The notes beneath the pieces were generated by a model. That model was not told the origin of the DNA and did not search any database. It was given only the letters and a program-made list of their open reading frames with translations. Made by a program: the position numbers and the translations under genes. From Blautia pseudococcoides (GTDB lineage: Bacteria; Bacillota; Clostridia; Lachnospirales; Lachnospiraceae), in the NCBI RefSeq assembly GCF_001689125.2, contig NZ_CP015405.2, positions 897,001-961,000 of the forward strand: 64,000 nt of DNA, written 5' to 3'. Position 1 is the first letter of the stretch. Each line of letters opens with the position of its first letter. Shown here piece after piece: positions 1-9,871 of the stretch.

Positions 1-49
1 CGGATGGCTTCCCCAACTTCAAAACCCCCGTCGAAACCAGTACAAGCCC
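1..49 (-). ncRNA. ssrA: tmRNA (SsrA), 5' end only
   Basis: Read on the minus strand, this edge begins GGGCTTGTACTGGTTTCGAC followed by a run of G. That is the conserved 5' end of bacterial tmRNA: the acceptor strand, then the TGGTTTCGACGGGG block of the tRNA-like domain. The rest of the molecule, with the tag reading frame and the 3' CCA end, lies outside the window. tmRNA with SmpB rescues ribosomes stalled on broken messages and tags the product for proteolysis. The mature 5' end was placed at base 49 from the family pattern and could be off by one or two bases. A strong promoter lies directly upstream. Confidence 0.82.
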
Positions 50-75
50 ATTTCTGGACTTCACTGTGGAAGTGT

Positions 76-109
76 ATTATAGAATATCACTTTATTATGA
101 TTTTGTCAA
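76..109 (-). promoter_or_regulatory. sigma-A promoter of ssrA
   Basis: On the minus strand a perfect TTGACA (109-104) is followed after 17 bases by TATTCT (86-81); a perfect TATAAT (81-76) overlaps the latter at a 22-base spacing. Either way transcription would start about 15-25 bases before the mature tmRNA end, which fits a precursor trimmed by RNase P. Confidence 0.75.
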
Positions 110-135
110 GGAGAAATGAAAAAAGTTTACCAGTC

Positions 136-164
136 TTGACAGATATTTATGTCTGGGATAGACT
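136..164 (+). promoter_or_regulatory. sigma-A type promoter
   Basis: TTGACA (136-141), 17-base spacer, TAGACT (159-164). It points at the short broken reading frame that follows and could also contribute to the two-component operon at 554. Confidence 0.45.
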
Positions 165-316
165 TATTAAAAAGAAATAAAAGGGGCGGATACAGTGGCA
201 GCTCCGGCGGAGGCAGTTACCACAGCGGCCGTTTTTCATCCCGCAGCAATTTAGTGGGAAAGATTGTTTTCGGGGTCAATGCCGTTTTGATCACCTGCGG
301 CAGAGCTGTTGTGTAG
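149..316 (+). pseudogene. remnant of a Gly/Ser-rich small protein gene
   Basis: A 55-residue open frame with a GGYSGSSGGGSYHSG stretch followed by a hydrophobic segment and a stop at 314-316. The composition looks like the C-terminal piece of a Gly/Ser-rich membrane protein. It has no ribosome site, its only ATG sits inside the promoter at 136-164, and the frame is too short for a recognisable domain, so it is most likely the tail of a deleted gene. The remaining bases 317-553 hold a repeat fragment and the leader of the next gene, and no other coding sequence that I can support. Confidence 0.3.
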
Positions 317-337
317 GTGCCTGCCCATGAAATGCCA

Positions 338-370
338 TTTCTGTGTATCGCGAAACGTGCTACTGTTCAC
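338..370. repeat. fragment of the 143-bp intergenic repeat
   Basis: The block ATCGCGAAACGTGCTACTG and the following TTCAC match one end of the full-length copies at 2703-2845 and 59959-60101. Only about 33 bases are kept. Confidence 0.55.
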
Positions 371-553
371 AAATTCAACAAAATTTTCTGATATATTTAA
401 ATATTATAGAATGTAACTATTCAGCTCCAAGGCAGAAATTCCATGGCCAAAGGTTTTTAAATGGATTTTTGTCAGTGATCGTAATGGAACTGTACCGTTA
501 TCATAGAGTAAATCGGACAGATAAGTCTGCAGAGATAGAAAGAGGGAACCGAT

Positions 554-1228
554 ATGGAAAAATGCAAAATACTGGTAGTGGATGATGAGAGCAGGATGCG
601 CAAGCTGGTGCGGGACTTCCTGGTAAAGAAAGATTTTGAGGTGCTGGAGGCCGGCGACGGTGAGGAGGCACTGGATATTTTTTATGCTACAAAGGATATT
701 GCCCTTTTGATCCTTGATGTGATGATGCCTAAGATGGACGGCTGGGAAGTGTGCAGGGAGATCCGCAGGGAGTCAAAGGTTCCCATTATCATGCTGACTG
801 CCAGAGGGGATGAGAGGGACGAGCTTTTGGGATTTGAGCTGGGGGTGGATGAGTATATTGCAAAGCCTTTCAGCCCCAAGATACTGGTTGCCAGAGTGGA
901 GGCTATTCTGAGAAGAACCAATATCTGCGGAAACAGTGATGTTTTGTCGGCGGGTGGTATTGAGGTGAATAAAGCTTCCCATATTGCCACTATTGACGGG
1001 CAGTCCATGGAGTTGAGCTATAAGGAATTTGAACTGTTGACGTATTTCCTGGAAAACCAGGGAATAGCACTTTCCAGAGAGAAAATTCTGAATTCTGTAT
1101 GGAATTACGATTATTTTGGAGATGCCCGTACCATTGACACCCACGTAAAAAAGCTTCGCAGCAAATTGGGAGATAAGGGTGAATACATTAAAACAATCTG
1201 GGGCATGGGATACAAGTTCGAGGTATAA
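554..1228 (+). CDS. OmpR/PhoB-family response regulator
   Basis: A 224-residue two-domain regulator. The receiver domain (about 1-120) has the acidic pair D10/D11, the phosphoacceptor D55 in LLILDVMMPKMDG, T82 and K104 in the YIAKPF motif. The C-terminal half (about 130-224) is a winged-helix DNA-binding domain ending in the typical IKTIWGMGYKFEV. The ribosome site GAAAGAGGG precedes the ATG. The sensor kinase starts three bases after its stop, so the two are translated together and surely form a pair. The signal sensed cannot be read from the sequence. Family assignment is certain, the regulon is not. Confidence 0.95.
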   Translation: MEKCKILVVDDESRMRKLVRDFLVKKDFEVLEAGDGEEALDIFYATKDIALLILDVMMPKMDGWEVCREIRRESKVPIIMLTARGDERDELLGFELGVDEYIAKPFSPKILVARVEAILRRTNICGNSDVLSAGGIEVNKASHIATIDGQSMELSYKEFELLTYFLENQGIALSREKILNSVWNYDYFGDARTIDTHVKKLRSKLGDKGEYIKTIWGMGYKFEV

Positions 1229-1231
1229 AAC

Positions 1232-2701
1232 ATGAGAAAATCAATTAAGGTGCGTCTGGCATTATCTTTTATCGGAATTATGCTTTTATCGCTCTTATCT
1301 ATTACGGCGGTGAACCGCTTGTTTTTGGAGAAATATTATATTTCCAGAAAGGCGGATTCTCTGGAAACCGTATATAAAGCATTAAATGAGCAGGCTTATA
1401 ATGACCCGGAGGGCAGGACGCACCTGCAGGGACTTTGTATTGAGAAAAACATTTCCTGGGTACTTGTGGATGTGAGCACACAGGACTGGACTATCATAGC
1501 CAATGACGGGCGAAATCCCGATTTGCTGGCTACCAGGCTTCTTTTTGGATATATCTGGGGAATGATGCCGGAAAACAGGGAAGTCATTACAGACAATGAT
1601 TCTTACACGCTGGAGCAGAATACAGACGACAAAGAGAATGTAGTTTATCTGGACATGTGGGGCGTGATGAAGAACCGAAAGTGTGCCTTTTTGATCCGTA
1701 TGCCCATGGCAAGTATCCGGGACAGTGTGGAAATCTCGAATATATTCTATATTTATATAGGACTTCTTGTGATTATGATCAGCAGCGCCGCAATTTGGTT
1801 TATGAGCAAGAGGATCACGAAACCACTGCTGGAACTGACGGAAATCTCAAGGCGTATGAGTAATCTGGATTTTGAGGCCAGATATGAAGGAGGAGGCGAG
1901 GATGAGATCGGCACGCTGGGCCAGAACTTCAACAAGATGTCCGAGGAATTGGAGCATACCATATCTGAACTGAAAACTGCCAACAATGAACTGCAGGAGG
2001 ATATTGAGCAGAAGAAACAGATTGATGAGATGCGCAAGGAATTCCTTTCCAATGTTTCTCATGAGCTGAAGACCCCTATTGCGCTGATCCAGGGGTATGC
2101 TGAGGGATTGAAAGAATGTATCAATGACGATGCGGAGAGCAGGGAGTTTTACTGTGATGTGATCATGGATGAGTCTGCTAAAATGAACAATATGGTAAAA
2201 AAACTGCTGACCCTCAACCATCTGGAATTCGGCAATGACCAGGCTGCCATGGAACGGTTCGACCTGACAGACCTGGTAAGAGGCGTAGTGCAGTCTGCAC
2301 AGCTCTTGGCAGACCAGAAAGGTGCCCAGATCTCCTTCCCTCAGTCTGAGCCTGTGTATGTGTGGGGAGATGAATTTAAGGTGGAGGAAGTGGTGACTAA
2401 CTATGTGTCCAACGCACTGAACCATGTGGATGGAGCAATGAAGATTGAGGTGAAGATGATGAGAGGGGAAAATCATGTGCGTCTCTCTGTCTTCAACACA
2501 GGAAGCCCCATCCCGGAGGAGGAACTGGATAAAATCTGGATAAAATTCTATAAGGTGGACAAGGCACGGACCCGGGAGTACGGGGGAAGCGGTATTGGAC
2601 TGTCAATTGTAAAGGCCATTATGGAGAGCATGCATCAGAAGTTCGGCGTGGTCAACTATGACAACGGTGTGGAATTCTGGTTTGAACTGGAAGAAAAGTG
2701 A
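1232..2701 (+). CDS. membrane sensor histidine kinase
   Basis: A 489-residue class I kinase. Two membrane segments (about 7-28 and 170-190) bracket an extracellular sensor domain of some 140 residues without a recognised fold. A HAMP linker (about 191-245), a coiled coil, and the HisKA box with H277 in FLSNVSHELKTPIAL follow. The ATPase domain shows the N box region and a GGSGIGLSIVKAI G box near residue 455. It autophosphorylates H277 and passes phosphate to D55 of the adjacent regulator. The intergenic repeat begins at base 2703, directly after the stop codon, so nothing more belongs to this operon. Confidence 0.95.
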   Translation: MRKSIKVRLALSFIGIMLLSLLSITAVNRLFLEKYYISRKADSLETVYKALNEQAYNDPEGRTHLQGLCIEKNISWVLVDVSTQDWTIIANDGRNPDLLATRLLFGYIWGMMPENREVITDNDSYTLEQNTDDKENVVYLDMWGVMKNRKCAFLIRMPMASIRDSVEISNIFYIYIGLLVIMISSAAIWFMSKRITKPLLELTEISRRMSNLDFEARYEGGGEDEIGTLGQNFNKMSEELEHTISELKTANNELQEDIEQKKQIDEMRKEFLSNVSHELKTPIALIQGYAEGLKECINDDAESREFYCDVIMDESAKMNNMVKKLLTLNHLEFGNDQAAMERFDLTDLVRGVVQSAQLLADQKGAQISFPQSEPVYVWGDEFKVEEVVTNYVSNALNHVDGAMKIEVKMMRGENHVRLSVFNTGSPIPEEELDKIWIKFYKVDKARTREYGGSGIGLSIVKAIMESMHQKFGVVNYDNGVEFWFELEEK

Positions 2702-2702
2702 T

Positions 2703-2845
2703 ATTACTGTTCATTCCGTTCTCAGCAACACGCTTCCCGATGCACAGATATGAAGCATTCTGCTCCATATCGCGCTGGCTGCTTCGGGATTTTTATGCCT
2801 TCGGTCTGAAAATACCTCGCGGGACAGTGGCGCGTGAACAGTAAC
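2703..2845. repeat. 143-bp intergenic repeat, full copy
   Basis: The two ends are inverted: ATTACTGTTCA at the left and TGAACAGTAAC at the right. The copy is the same length as 59959-60101 and roughly 80 percent identical by eye to its reverse complement, including ACACGCTTC, GATGCACAGATATG and TGCTCCATATCGCGCTGGC. It carries no reading frame. It sits right after the kinase stop codon and upstream of the ung promoter. The inverted ends suggest a MITE-like or folded RNA element. Confidence 0.75.
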
Positions 2846-2883
2846 AAAGTGATGACAGAAAGATGATGACTGGCGACACCTCC

Positions 2884-2912
2884 TTGCATTTTTCGATAGA
2901 TTCTGCTAAACT
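2884..2912 (+). promoter_or_regulatory. promoter of ung
   Basis: TTGCAT (2884-2889), 17-base spacer, TAAACT (2907-2912), about 35 bases before the start codon. Confidence 0.6.
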
Positions 2913-2945
2913 AGAGAACATGATAAAAATGCAGGAGGGATGATT

Positions 2946-3620
2946 ATGCCGCCTTTACAGGGAGATTGGCTGGAGGCTTTGAAGCCGGAATTCGGAAAAA
3001 CATATTATAAACAATTGTTCGCCAAGGTGGGGCAGGAGTACCAGATGAGAAAGGTATTCCCCGCACCGGATGATATTTTTAATGCATTTCATTTTACCCC
3101 CTTAGACCAGGTAAAAGTGGTCATATTGGGACAGGATCCTTATCACAATGACGGACAGGCTCACGGCCTGTGTTTTTCTGTCAAGCCGGATGTGGAAATC
3201 CCCCCTTCTCTGGTGAATATTTACCAGGAACTGCAGGAAGACTGCGGCTGTTATATACCCAACAACGGATATCTGGAGAAATGGGCAAAACAGGGTGTTT
3301 TGCTTTTGAATACAGTTCTGACTGTGCGGGCACACCAGGCCAATTCTCACAGAGGAATCGGCTGGGAGGAGTTTACGGATGCGGCGATCCGTATTCTGGA
3401 TGAACAGGACCGTCCCATGGTATTCCTTTTGTGGGGAAGACCGGCGCAGATGAAAAAGAGTATGCTGCACAATCCAAACCACCTGATCCTGGAAGCACCT
3501 CATCCCAGCCCGCTGTCTGCATTCCGCGGATTTTTCGGATGCCGTCATTTCAGCAAGGCAAATGCCTTTTTGCAGGAACATGGCCTGGAGCCAATTGACT
3601 GGCAGATAGAAAACAGATAA
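2946..3620 (+). CDS. ung: uracil-DNA glycosylase, family 1
   Basis: This enzyme cuts uracil from DNA to start base excision repair. The 224-residue protein has the family 1 water-activating motif GQDPYHN (D64, about 62-68), the LLLNTVLTV segment and the HPSPLS loop near residue 186. I start it at the second ATG: the Shine-Dalgarno AGGAGG at 2933-2938 is seven bases before 2946 but only one base before the upstream ATG at 2940. It has its own promoter. The flippase gene follows after 14 bases and may be read through. The length is typical of the family and all motifs are intact. Confidence 0.95.
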   Translation: MPPLQGDWLEALKPEFGKTYYKQLFAKVGQEYQMRKVFPAPDDIFNAFHFTPLDQVKVVILGQDPYHNDGQAHGLCFSVKPDVEIPPSLVNIYQELQEDCGCYIPNNGYLEKWAKQGVLLLNTVLTVRAHQANSHRGIGWEEFTDAAIRILDEQDRPMVFLLWGRPAQMKKSMLHNPNHLILEAPHPSPLSAFRGFFGCRHFSKANAFLQEHGLEPIDWQIENR

Positions 3621-3634
3621 AGGAATTTGGACAA

Positions 3635-5269
3635 ATGGGTAAAAAGAATAGTAATACATTAGTGAAAAATGCGTCTTTTTTAATGGTTGCGGCGCTGATA
3701 TCAAAGATTATCGGAATGATATACAAAAGTCCCCTGTCTTCGCTCCTGGGAAGAGAGAGCTTTGCCTGTTTCCAGTTCGCGCAGAATGTATATTTTATTC
3801 TGCTGATGATCGCATCCTTCAGTATTCCGCAGGCTGTATCCAAGATCATGTCGGAGCGGATCGCATTTAAAAGATACAGAGACGCGCAGAGGGTGTTTAA
3901 GGGCGCTCTTTTATATGCAGTGTTAGCCGGAGGCGCTGTTGCCCTTATATGTGTGTTCGGTGCTTCGATCCTGGTACCGGACAGCGTGGCAAATGCAAGA
4001 CTGGCGCTTCAGATGCTGGCCCCTACTATTTTCATATCAGGTATTCTTGGGGTGTTCAGAGGATATTTCCAGGCCTACAGGAATATGATGCCCACGTCTA
4101 TCTCTCAGATCGTAGAACAGATAGCGGTTGCGGTTGTGGCACTGTTGATGGCAAACTTTATGGTTCACCATTTTGCAGGTGCAGGGGAAGATACGCTGCA
4201 GAGATGGAGCGCAGCCGGGGCAACCATTGGTACGGGAGCCGGTGTTACGGCAGCGCTTCTTTTTATGCTGTTCGTGTACAGCGTGAATAGGAAGACGATC
4301 AACCGCAGGATTGCCAGGGACAAGGTTTCTGTGGATGAGAGCTATCAGCAGGTCATGAGAAATATTGTGCTGATCGTGGCGCCTATCATTCTCAGCGCCT
4401 TTATTTATAATGTGAATGGTTATATCAATGGTGTGATGTACACCAGCATTTCAGATTTCAGAGGTATGGATAACAGCCAGGTAAAAGTGCTGTATGCAGA
4501 GTTTGGATTTTTCATGACACTGATCAATATCCCCCTGACACTGGCTAGTACGGCTCCTACCTCCATGATTCCGGAGGTGTCCGCCCATTATGCCACAGGG
4601 GATGTGAAAGGCGCCATTGAGAAAATAAATAATGCCACATGGATCAGTATGCTGATTTCCATGCCGGCTTCCGTGGGGCTTGCCGTACTGGCACAGCCGG
4701 TAACCGCTCTGCTTTTCCCTTCCACAGAAGGCGTAGCGGGACAATTGATGGTGCTTGGGGTGATCACAGTTATCCTGAACAGTACATCCAATATATCAAA
4801 TGGGGTTCTGCAGGGAATCGGAAGGGCTAATGTCCCTATGATCAACGCGGCAATTTCTCTGGCTGTGGATATTGTATTTTTGGCGGTTCTGCTGTTTTTT
4901 ACCAATGCGGGAATCTATGCCGTGGTCATTGCCATGATCGTATATGCCATTGTTATGTGTGTACTCAATGACAGGGCCCTGAAGAAATACCTGGGATATC
5001 AGAATCCGTGGAAATATGCTTACCTGCCTCCGTTTTTGGCAACGATTCCCATGGGGATCGTTGCGTTTGCCGTGTACAAAGGTGTGAGATTACTGGCAAA
5101 ATCACTGCCGCACTCCAATCTGCTGGCCTTGATCCCTTCGATCGCGCTGGCTGCTGCTGTGTATTTCATTGCCTATCTCTTTATTGCAAAACCATCCCGA
5201 CAGGAACTTCTGTCCCTGCCGGGAGGGACAAAGCTTATAGTGCTGGCCCAGAAACTGAGGATCATCTGA
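3635..5269 (+). CDS. MurJ/SpoVB-like polysaccharide or lipid flippase
   Basis: A 544-residue polytopic membrane protein of the MATE/MOP flippase superfamily with about 12-14 hydrophobic segments. The start (SFLMVAALISKIIGMIYKSPL) is the signature first helix of the SpoVB/polysaccharide-biosynthesis branch. Such proteins move lipid-linked sugar precursors, often peptidoglycan or spore-cortex lipid II, across the membrane. The exact substrate cannot be fixed here. It lies 14 bases behind ung with only a weak AAAGGA ribosome site and is closed by the strong hairpin terminator at 5286. Confidence 0.88.
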   Translation: MGKKNSNTLVKNASFLMVAALISKIIGMIYKSPLSSLLGRESFACFQFAQNVYFILLMIASFSIPQAVSKIMSERIAFKRYRDAQRVFKGALLYAVLAGGAVALICVFGASILVPDSVANARLALQMLAPTIFISGILGVFRGYFQAYRNMMPTSISQIVEQIAVAVVALLMANFMVHHFAGAGEDTLQRWSAAGATIGTGAGVTAALLFMLFVYSVNRKTINRRIARDKVSVDESYQQVMRNIVLIVAPIILSAFIYNVNGYINGVMYTSISDFRGMDNSQVKVLYAEFGFFMTLINIPLTLASTAPTSMIPEVSAHYATGDVKGAIEKINNATWISMLISMPASVGLAVLAQPVTALLFPSTEGVAGQLMVLGVITVILNSTSNISNGVLQGIGRANVPMINAAISLAVDIVFLAVLLFFTNAGIYAVVIAMIVYAIVMCVLNDRALKKYLGYQNPWKYAYLPPFLATIPMGIVAFAVYKGVRLLAKSLPHSNLLALIPSIALAAAVYFIAYLFIAKPSRQELLSLPGGTKLIVLAQKLRII

Positions 5270-5285
5270 CAAGATCGTAAGAAAA

Positions 5286-5330
5286 GCCAGCGGGCTGCAC
5301 AGAATGGCAGCCCGCTGGCTTTTTCTTTTT
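5286..5330. terminator. bidirectional terminator
   Basis: A perfect 13-bp stem (GCCAGCGGGCTGC at 5286-5298 and its complement at 5307-5319) with an 8-base loop. A T tract follows on the plus strand and an AAAA run on the left gives a T tract for the minus strand. It sits between the converging flippase and activase genes. Confidence 0.9.
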
Positions 5331-5331
5331 G

Positions 5332-8300
5332 TCACTGCATCTTTTTGAATGCAGTGGATAGCATCAGCTTAATGCGGTTCAGCTGGTTTACCTCGCTGGC
5401 ACCTGGGTCATAGTCAATGGCAACAATATTGGCATCCGGATAATCCTTACGGATGGCTTTGATTACACCTTTGCCCACAATGTGGTTGGGCAGACAGCCA
5501 AAAGGCTGTGTACACACAATATTAGGCGCTCCGCTGTGGATCAGTTCCATCATCTCTCCGGTTAAAAACCATCCCTCTCCGGTCTGGTTGCCGATGGATA
5601 CAATAGGTGCTGCCATCTTTGCCAAGTCTTTAATATTGGCAGATGGAGTAAAATGTTTGCTTTTGGCAAACTCTTTGTTGGCTGCTCCTCTGATAAATTC
5701 GATGGCTTTGATGCCCATATTGGCAGTTTTTGCAGATGTTTTTTTGAATCCTAAATATTTTGCCTTGAAATTCTGGTTATAGAAGCAATAGCATAAAAAG
5801 TCGATCAAATCCGGGCAGACAGGTTCTGCCCCTTCTTTTTCCAGAAGCTCTGCCAGATGGTTATTGGCAGCAGGCAGGAATTTTACCAGAATTTCACCTA
5901 CAATCCCCACTCTCGGTTTTTTCTCACCGGTGATAGGCAGAGTGTCAAATTCCCGGATCATCTGTCGGCAGATGCGGTTAAACTGCCCGAAAGTAATGTG
6001 TTTGGCGCTTATGAAACGGATGCAGCGCTTCTCCCATTTGCGGTGCAGGGCGTTGGCGGAGCCTTTGACGGCTTCATAGGGGCGCATACGGTAGAGGCAT
6101 TTCATAAGTATGTCTCCAAACACCGCGCCGAACGCCAGTCTGGAGGCCAGCTTTGCGGTGATTTTAAATCCGGGGTTTTCCTCCAGCCCGCTTAAATTAA
6201 TGGAAATAACCGGTATGTAGGACATATTTGCCTTGGCAAGTGCCCTTCGGATAAATCCGATATAGTTGGAGGCACGGCATCCGCCTCCGGTCTGTGACAT
6301 AATGATCGCCACTTTGTGCAGATCGTATTTGCCGGACAAGAGTGCCTGCATAATCTGGCCCACCACCATCAGGGAGGGGTAACAGGCATCATTGTTCACG
6401 TATTTGAGGCCCACATCCACAGCTTCCTTGTTGTCATTGGGAAGCACTTCCAGATTGTACCCGCTGGCATTGAACGCTGCCTGCAGGATGGAAAAATGGA
6501 TGGGTGACATCTGCGGGCACAGGATCGTATATTTTTTTCTCATCTCAGGTGTGAATACCACCTTTTTGATGGAGGATGGTGATATTTTCCGTTTGATATG
6601 CTGTTCTTCCTTGACCCGGAGGGCAGCTATCAGAGAGCGGACACGGATGCGGGCTGCACCCAGGTTGTTCACTTCATCTATTTTCAGGCAGGTGTAAATT
6701 TTGCCGCTGTCTGCCAGGATCTCATTTACCTGGTCTGTGGTCACGGCATCCAGTCCGCATCCGAAGGAGTTTAACTGAATCAAATCCAGATTCTCTTTTT
6801 CCTTCACAAAGTTGGCGGCAGCGTAAAGTCTGGTGTGGTACATCCATTGGTCATTGACACGCAGGGGACGTTCGATAGGTGCCAGATGAGAGACAGAATC
6901 CTCTGTCAGTACGGCAATACCGTAGGAGTTGATCAAGTCCGGGATACCGTGATGGATCTCCGGGTCAATGTGGTATGGCCTTCCGGCCAGCACGATGCCG
7001 CGTCTTCCTGTCTTATCCAGATAGCGGAGAGTCTCCTCACCTTTCCTGCGGATATCTTCTCTGCACTTGGCCATTTCTTTCCAGGCGGCATGGGCGGCGT
7101 CAGATACTTCTGAGGAGGAAATGTCTTTAAACTCTTCCAGCAGCCGCTCTGTGATGGTATCCTCATTGGTCATAGCTAAGAACGGATTGTGGAATTGGAT
7201 TTCCGGATCATTCAGTTCGTCAATGTTATTCTTTATATTCTCCGCATAGGAAGTGACGATGGGGCAGTTGTAATGGTTAATAGAATCCTCAAATTCTTCC
7301 CTCTCGTACGGAATGCAGGGGTAGAAGATATATTTGACCCCCTGTTTGATCAGCCACGATACATGTCCGTGTGCCAGTTTGGCTGGGTAGCACTCTGATT
7401 CACTGGGAATGGACTCAATGCCGAGTTCATATATCTTTCTGGTTGAGGTGGGGGAGAGTACCACCTGATATCCCAGCCTGGTAAAGAACGTATACCAGAA
7501 GGGATAGTTTTCAAACATGTTCAGGACTCTGGGAATGCCCACCTTTCCTCGGGAAGCTTTATCCTCTGTCAGCGGTTCATAGGAGAACAGCATTTTATAT
7601 TTATATTCAAACAGATTGGGAATATGTTCCTTGTTCTTCTCTTTGCCGATTCCCCGCTCGCAGCGGTTGCCGGAAATATACTGGCGTCCGCCTGAGAATT
7701 TGTTGATGGTCAGACGGCAGTTATTGGTACAGCCCCTGCAGTTTGCCATGGTGGTTTTATACTGGAGACTGTTGATCTTTTCAATAGGAAGCATGGTGGT
7801 TTCCTGGCCTGCCGTATAGCGCTCCCTTGCGATGAGGGCAGCACCGAAAGCCCCCATGATTCCGGCAATGTCCGGACGTATGGCTTCACAGTTGGCAATG
7901 CGCTCAAAGCTTCTCAAAACAGCGTCATTATAGAAGGTTCCGCCCTGTACGACAATGTGTTTTCCAAGCTCAGAGGCATCGGAAACCTTGATAACCTTAT
8001 ATAATGCATTTTTTATAACGGAATATGCCAGTCCTGCGGAGATGTCTGATACCTCCGCACCTTCTTTTTGTGCCTGTTTTACTTTGGAATTCATGAAAAC
8101 AGTACATCTGGTTCCAAGGTCAATGGGATTTTTTGCAAAGAGAGCGGCTTTTGCAAAATCCTGTACACTGTAATTCAGAGAATTGGCAAAGGTCTCGATA
8201 AAGGAGCCGCAGCCGGAGGAGCAGGCTTCGTTTAGCTGCACACTGTCCACAGTATGGTTCTTTATTTTGATGCATTTCATATCCTGACCGCCGATATCCA

Positions 8301-9579
8301 GGATACAGTCCACCTCAGGGTCAAAGAAAGCGGCTGCATAGTAGTGGGACACGGTCTCCACTTCCCCCTCATCCAAAAGAAGGGCAGCCTTGATCAGTGC
8401 TTCCCCGTAGCCGGTGGAACAGGAGTATGCGATTTTGGCTTCCCGGGGAAGGTGGCTGTAAATTTCCTGAATGGCACGGATACTGGTTGCCAGGGGATTG
8501 CCGTTGTTGTTGCTGTAAAAGGAGTAGAGCAGGGAACCATCCTCCCCGACCAGGGCTGCCTTTGTTGTGGTGGAGCCTGCGTCTATGCCAAGATAGCAGT
8601 TTCCGCTGTAGCCGGAGAGATCGTCGGTTTTCACATTGTAATGACTCTGGCGCTCATTGAATTTGTCATAATCCGCCCTGGAGGCAAACAGAGGTTCCAT
8701 ACGGTTGACCTCAAATTCCATATGTATATTGGCTGACAGCCTGTCACGCATGGCAGTTACGGATACGCCGGGCGCAACCTTTTTCGCATTCAGCGCAGAG
8801 CCGATAGCTGCGAACAGATGGGAATTGTCAGGTACAATGGTATGCTCCTCATCCAGCTTCAGTGTCCGGATAAACGCTGTCTTCAGTTCAGACAAAAAGT
8901 GAAGCGGGCCGCCCAGAAATGCCACATGGCCGCGGATTGGCTTTCCGCAGGCCAGGCCGCTTATGGTCTGGTTGACCACAGCCTGGAAAATGGAGGCTGC
9001 CAGGTCCTCCTTGGTAGCGCCCTCGTTGATCAGCGGCTGGATGTCTGTCTTGGCAAACACACCACAGCGGGCAGCGATAGGATAAAGCGCCTTGTAATTT
9101 TTGGCGTATTCATTCAGGCCCGCGGCATCCGTCTGCAGCAGGGAGGCCATTTGGTCAATAAAAGAGCCGGTTCCACCGGCACAGATGCCGTTCATACGCT
9201 GTTCAATATTTCCGCCCTCAAAATAAATGATCTTTGCATCCTCCCCGCCAAGCTCAATGGCTACGTCGGTTCTGGGAGCCAGTTCCTGTAGGGAGGAGGA
9301 TACAGCGATAACCTCCTGCACAAAGGGAACCTCCAGATGTTTTGCAAGTGTAAGTCCGCCGGAACCGGTGATCACCGGAAGGACTAAAAATTCTCCTAAT
9401 TTTTTATATGCCTTATCCAGCAGTCCAGCCAGTGTATTCTGAATGTCTGCAAAGTGGCGTTCATAATCGGAGAAAAGGATTTCTTTTTCTTCATTTAGAA
9501 CTGCGATTTTTACTGTGGTGGAACCAATATCAATTCCAAGACGGTATACATCTGCAGTATTTTTATTATCTGCTGACAT
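5332..9579 (-). CDS. giant 2-hydroxyacyl-CoA dehydratase activase-like protein
   Basis: At 1415 residues this is the large fused form common in Clostridia. Two ASKHA ATPase domains of the BadF/BadG/BcrA/BcrD type occupy about 10-265 and 325-580, each opening with GIDxGSTTxK. Both carry the glycine-flanked cysteine expected of the iron-sulfur bridge ([11 protein letters not shown] and [10 protein letters not shown]). A cysteine cluster NCRGCTNNC follows near 640, then DUF2229 and a C-terminal half resembling the dehydratase subunit fold. Small relatives use ATP to push one electron into 2-hydroxyacyl-CoA dehydratases; the job of this long version is not established. No dehydratase subunits are nearby. 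The start has GAAGGAGGT upstream. Confidence 0.88.
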   Translation of the reverse strand: MSADNKNTADVYRLGIDIGSTTVKIAVLNEEKEILFSDYERHFADIQNTLAGLLDKAYKKLGEFLVLPVITGSGGLTLAKHLEVPFVQEVIAVSSSLQELAPRTDVAIELGGEDAKIIYFEGGNIEQRMNGICAGGTGSFIDQMASLLQTDAAGLNEYAKNYKALYPIAARCGVFAKTDIQPLINEGATKEDLAASIFQAVVNQTISGLACGKPIRGHVAFLGGPLHFLSELKTAFIRTLKLDEEHTIVPDNSHLFAAIGSALNAKKVAPGVSVTAMRDRLSANIHMEFEVNRMEPLFASRADYDKFNERQSHYNVKTDDLSGYSGNCYLGIDAGSTTTKAALVGEDGSLLYSFYSNNNGNPLATSIRAIQEIYSHLPREAKIAYSCSTGYGEALIKAALLLDEGEVETVSHYYAAAFFDPEVDCILDIGGQDMKCIKIKNHTVDSVQLNEACSSGCGSFIETFANSLNYSVQDFAKAALFAKNPIDLGTRCTVFMNSKVKQAQKEGAEVSDISAGLAYSVIKNALYKVIKVSDASELGKHIVVQGGTFYNDAVLRSFERIANCEAIRPDIAGIMGAFGAALIARERYTAGQETTMLPIEKINSLQYKTTMANCRGCTNNCRLTINKFSGGRQYISGNRCERGIGKEKNKEHIPNLFEYKYKMLFSYEPLTEDKASRGKVGIPRVLNMFENYPFWYTFFTRLGYQVVLSPTSTRKIYELGIESIPSESECYPAKLAHGHVSWLIKQGVKYIFYPCIPYEREEFEDSINHYNCPIVTSYAENIKNNIDELNDPEIQFHNPFLAMTNEDTITERLLEEFKDISSSEVSDAAHAAWKEMAKCREDIRRKGEETLRYLDKTGRRGIVLAGRPYHIDPEIHHGIPDLINSYGIAVLTEDSVSHLAPIERPLRVNDQWMYHTRLYAAANFVKEKENLDLIQLNSFGCGLDAVTTDQVNEILADSGKIYTCLKIDEVNNLGAARIRVRSLIAALRVKEEQHIKRKISPSSIKKVVFTPEMRKKYTILCPQMSPIHFSILQAAFNASGYNLEVLPNDNKEAVDVGLKYVNNDACYPSLMVVGQIMQALLSGKYDLHKVAIIMSQTGGGCRASNYIGFIRRALAKANMSYIPVISINLSGLEENPGFKITAKLASRLAFGAVFGDILMKCLYRMRPYEAVKGSANALHRKWEKRCIRFISAKHITFGQFNRICRQMIREFDTLPITGEKKPRVGIVGEILVKFLPAANNHLAELLEKEGAEPVCPDLIDFLCYCFYNQNFKAKYLGFKKTSAKTANMGIKAIEFIRGAANKEFAKSKHFTPSANIKDLAKMAAPIVSIGNQTGEGWFLTGEMMELIHSGAPNIVCTQPFGCLPNHIVGKGVIKAIRKDYPDANIVAIDYDPGASEVNQLNRIKLMLSTAFKKMQ

Positions 9580-9769
9580 GGTCAGGAGACCTCCTTCATA
9601 ATAAATGGACGGATTTTATGCCGTCATATATGCGTTTCTTCTTATTTATATGGTGCGATAGAAAATCATTTAACATTATACGACAATATTCCTAAAAATA
9701 CAATTGCTAATTTGAAATTGGATTATTTTAGTTAAATATAATAAGAGGAAAAGAAAATATTCCAGCCGG

Positions 9770-9798
9770 TTGCGTTTACATTTCCCTTATGGTAGAAT
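9770..9798 (+). promoter_or_regulatory. promoter of tgt
   Basis: TTGCGT (9770-9775), 17-base spacer, TAGAAT (9793-9798). The leader of about 67 bases can form a short CGTAAC/GTTACG stem but does not look like a preQ1 riboswitch. The remaining bases of the 9580-9871 gap are AT-rich and hold nothing else I can support. Confidence 0.65.
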
Positions 9799-9871
9799 AA
9801 GCCAGACGTAACATTTATCAGATATACAGTTACGGGCAAAAGGATTACGTTTAGAAAGAGGAAATTGTTAT

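Noticed and set aside
343..585. 80-residue open frame ahead of the response regulator
   Set aside because: It has no ribosome site, spans the repeat fragment and promoter region, and overlaps the real start at 554.
9799..9871. preQ1 riboswitch before tgt
   Set aside because: The leader is AT-rich with only a 6-bp stem and lacks the C-rich loop and A-rich tail of preQ1 aptamers.
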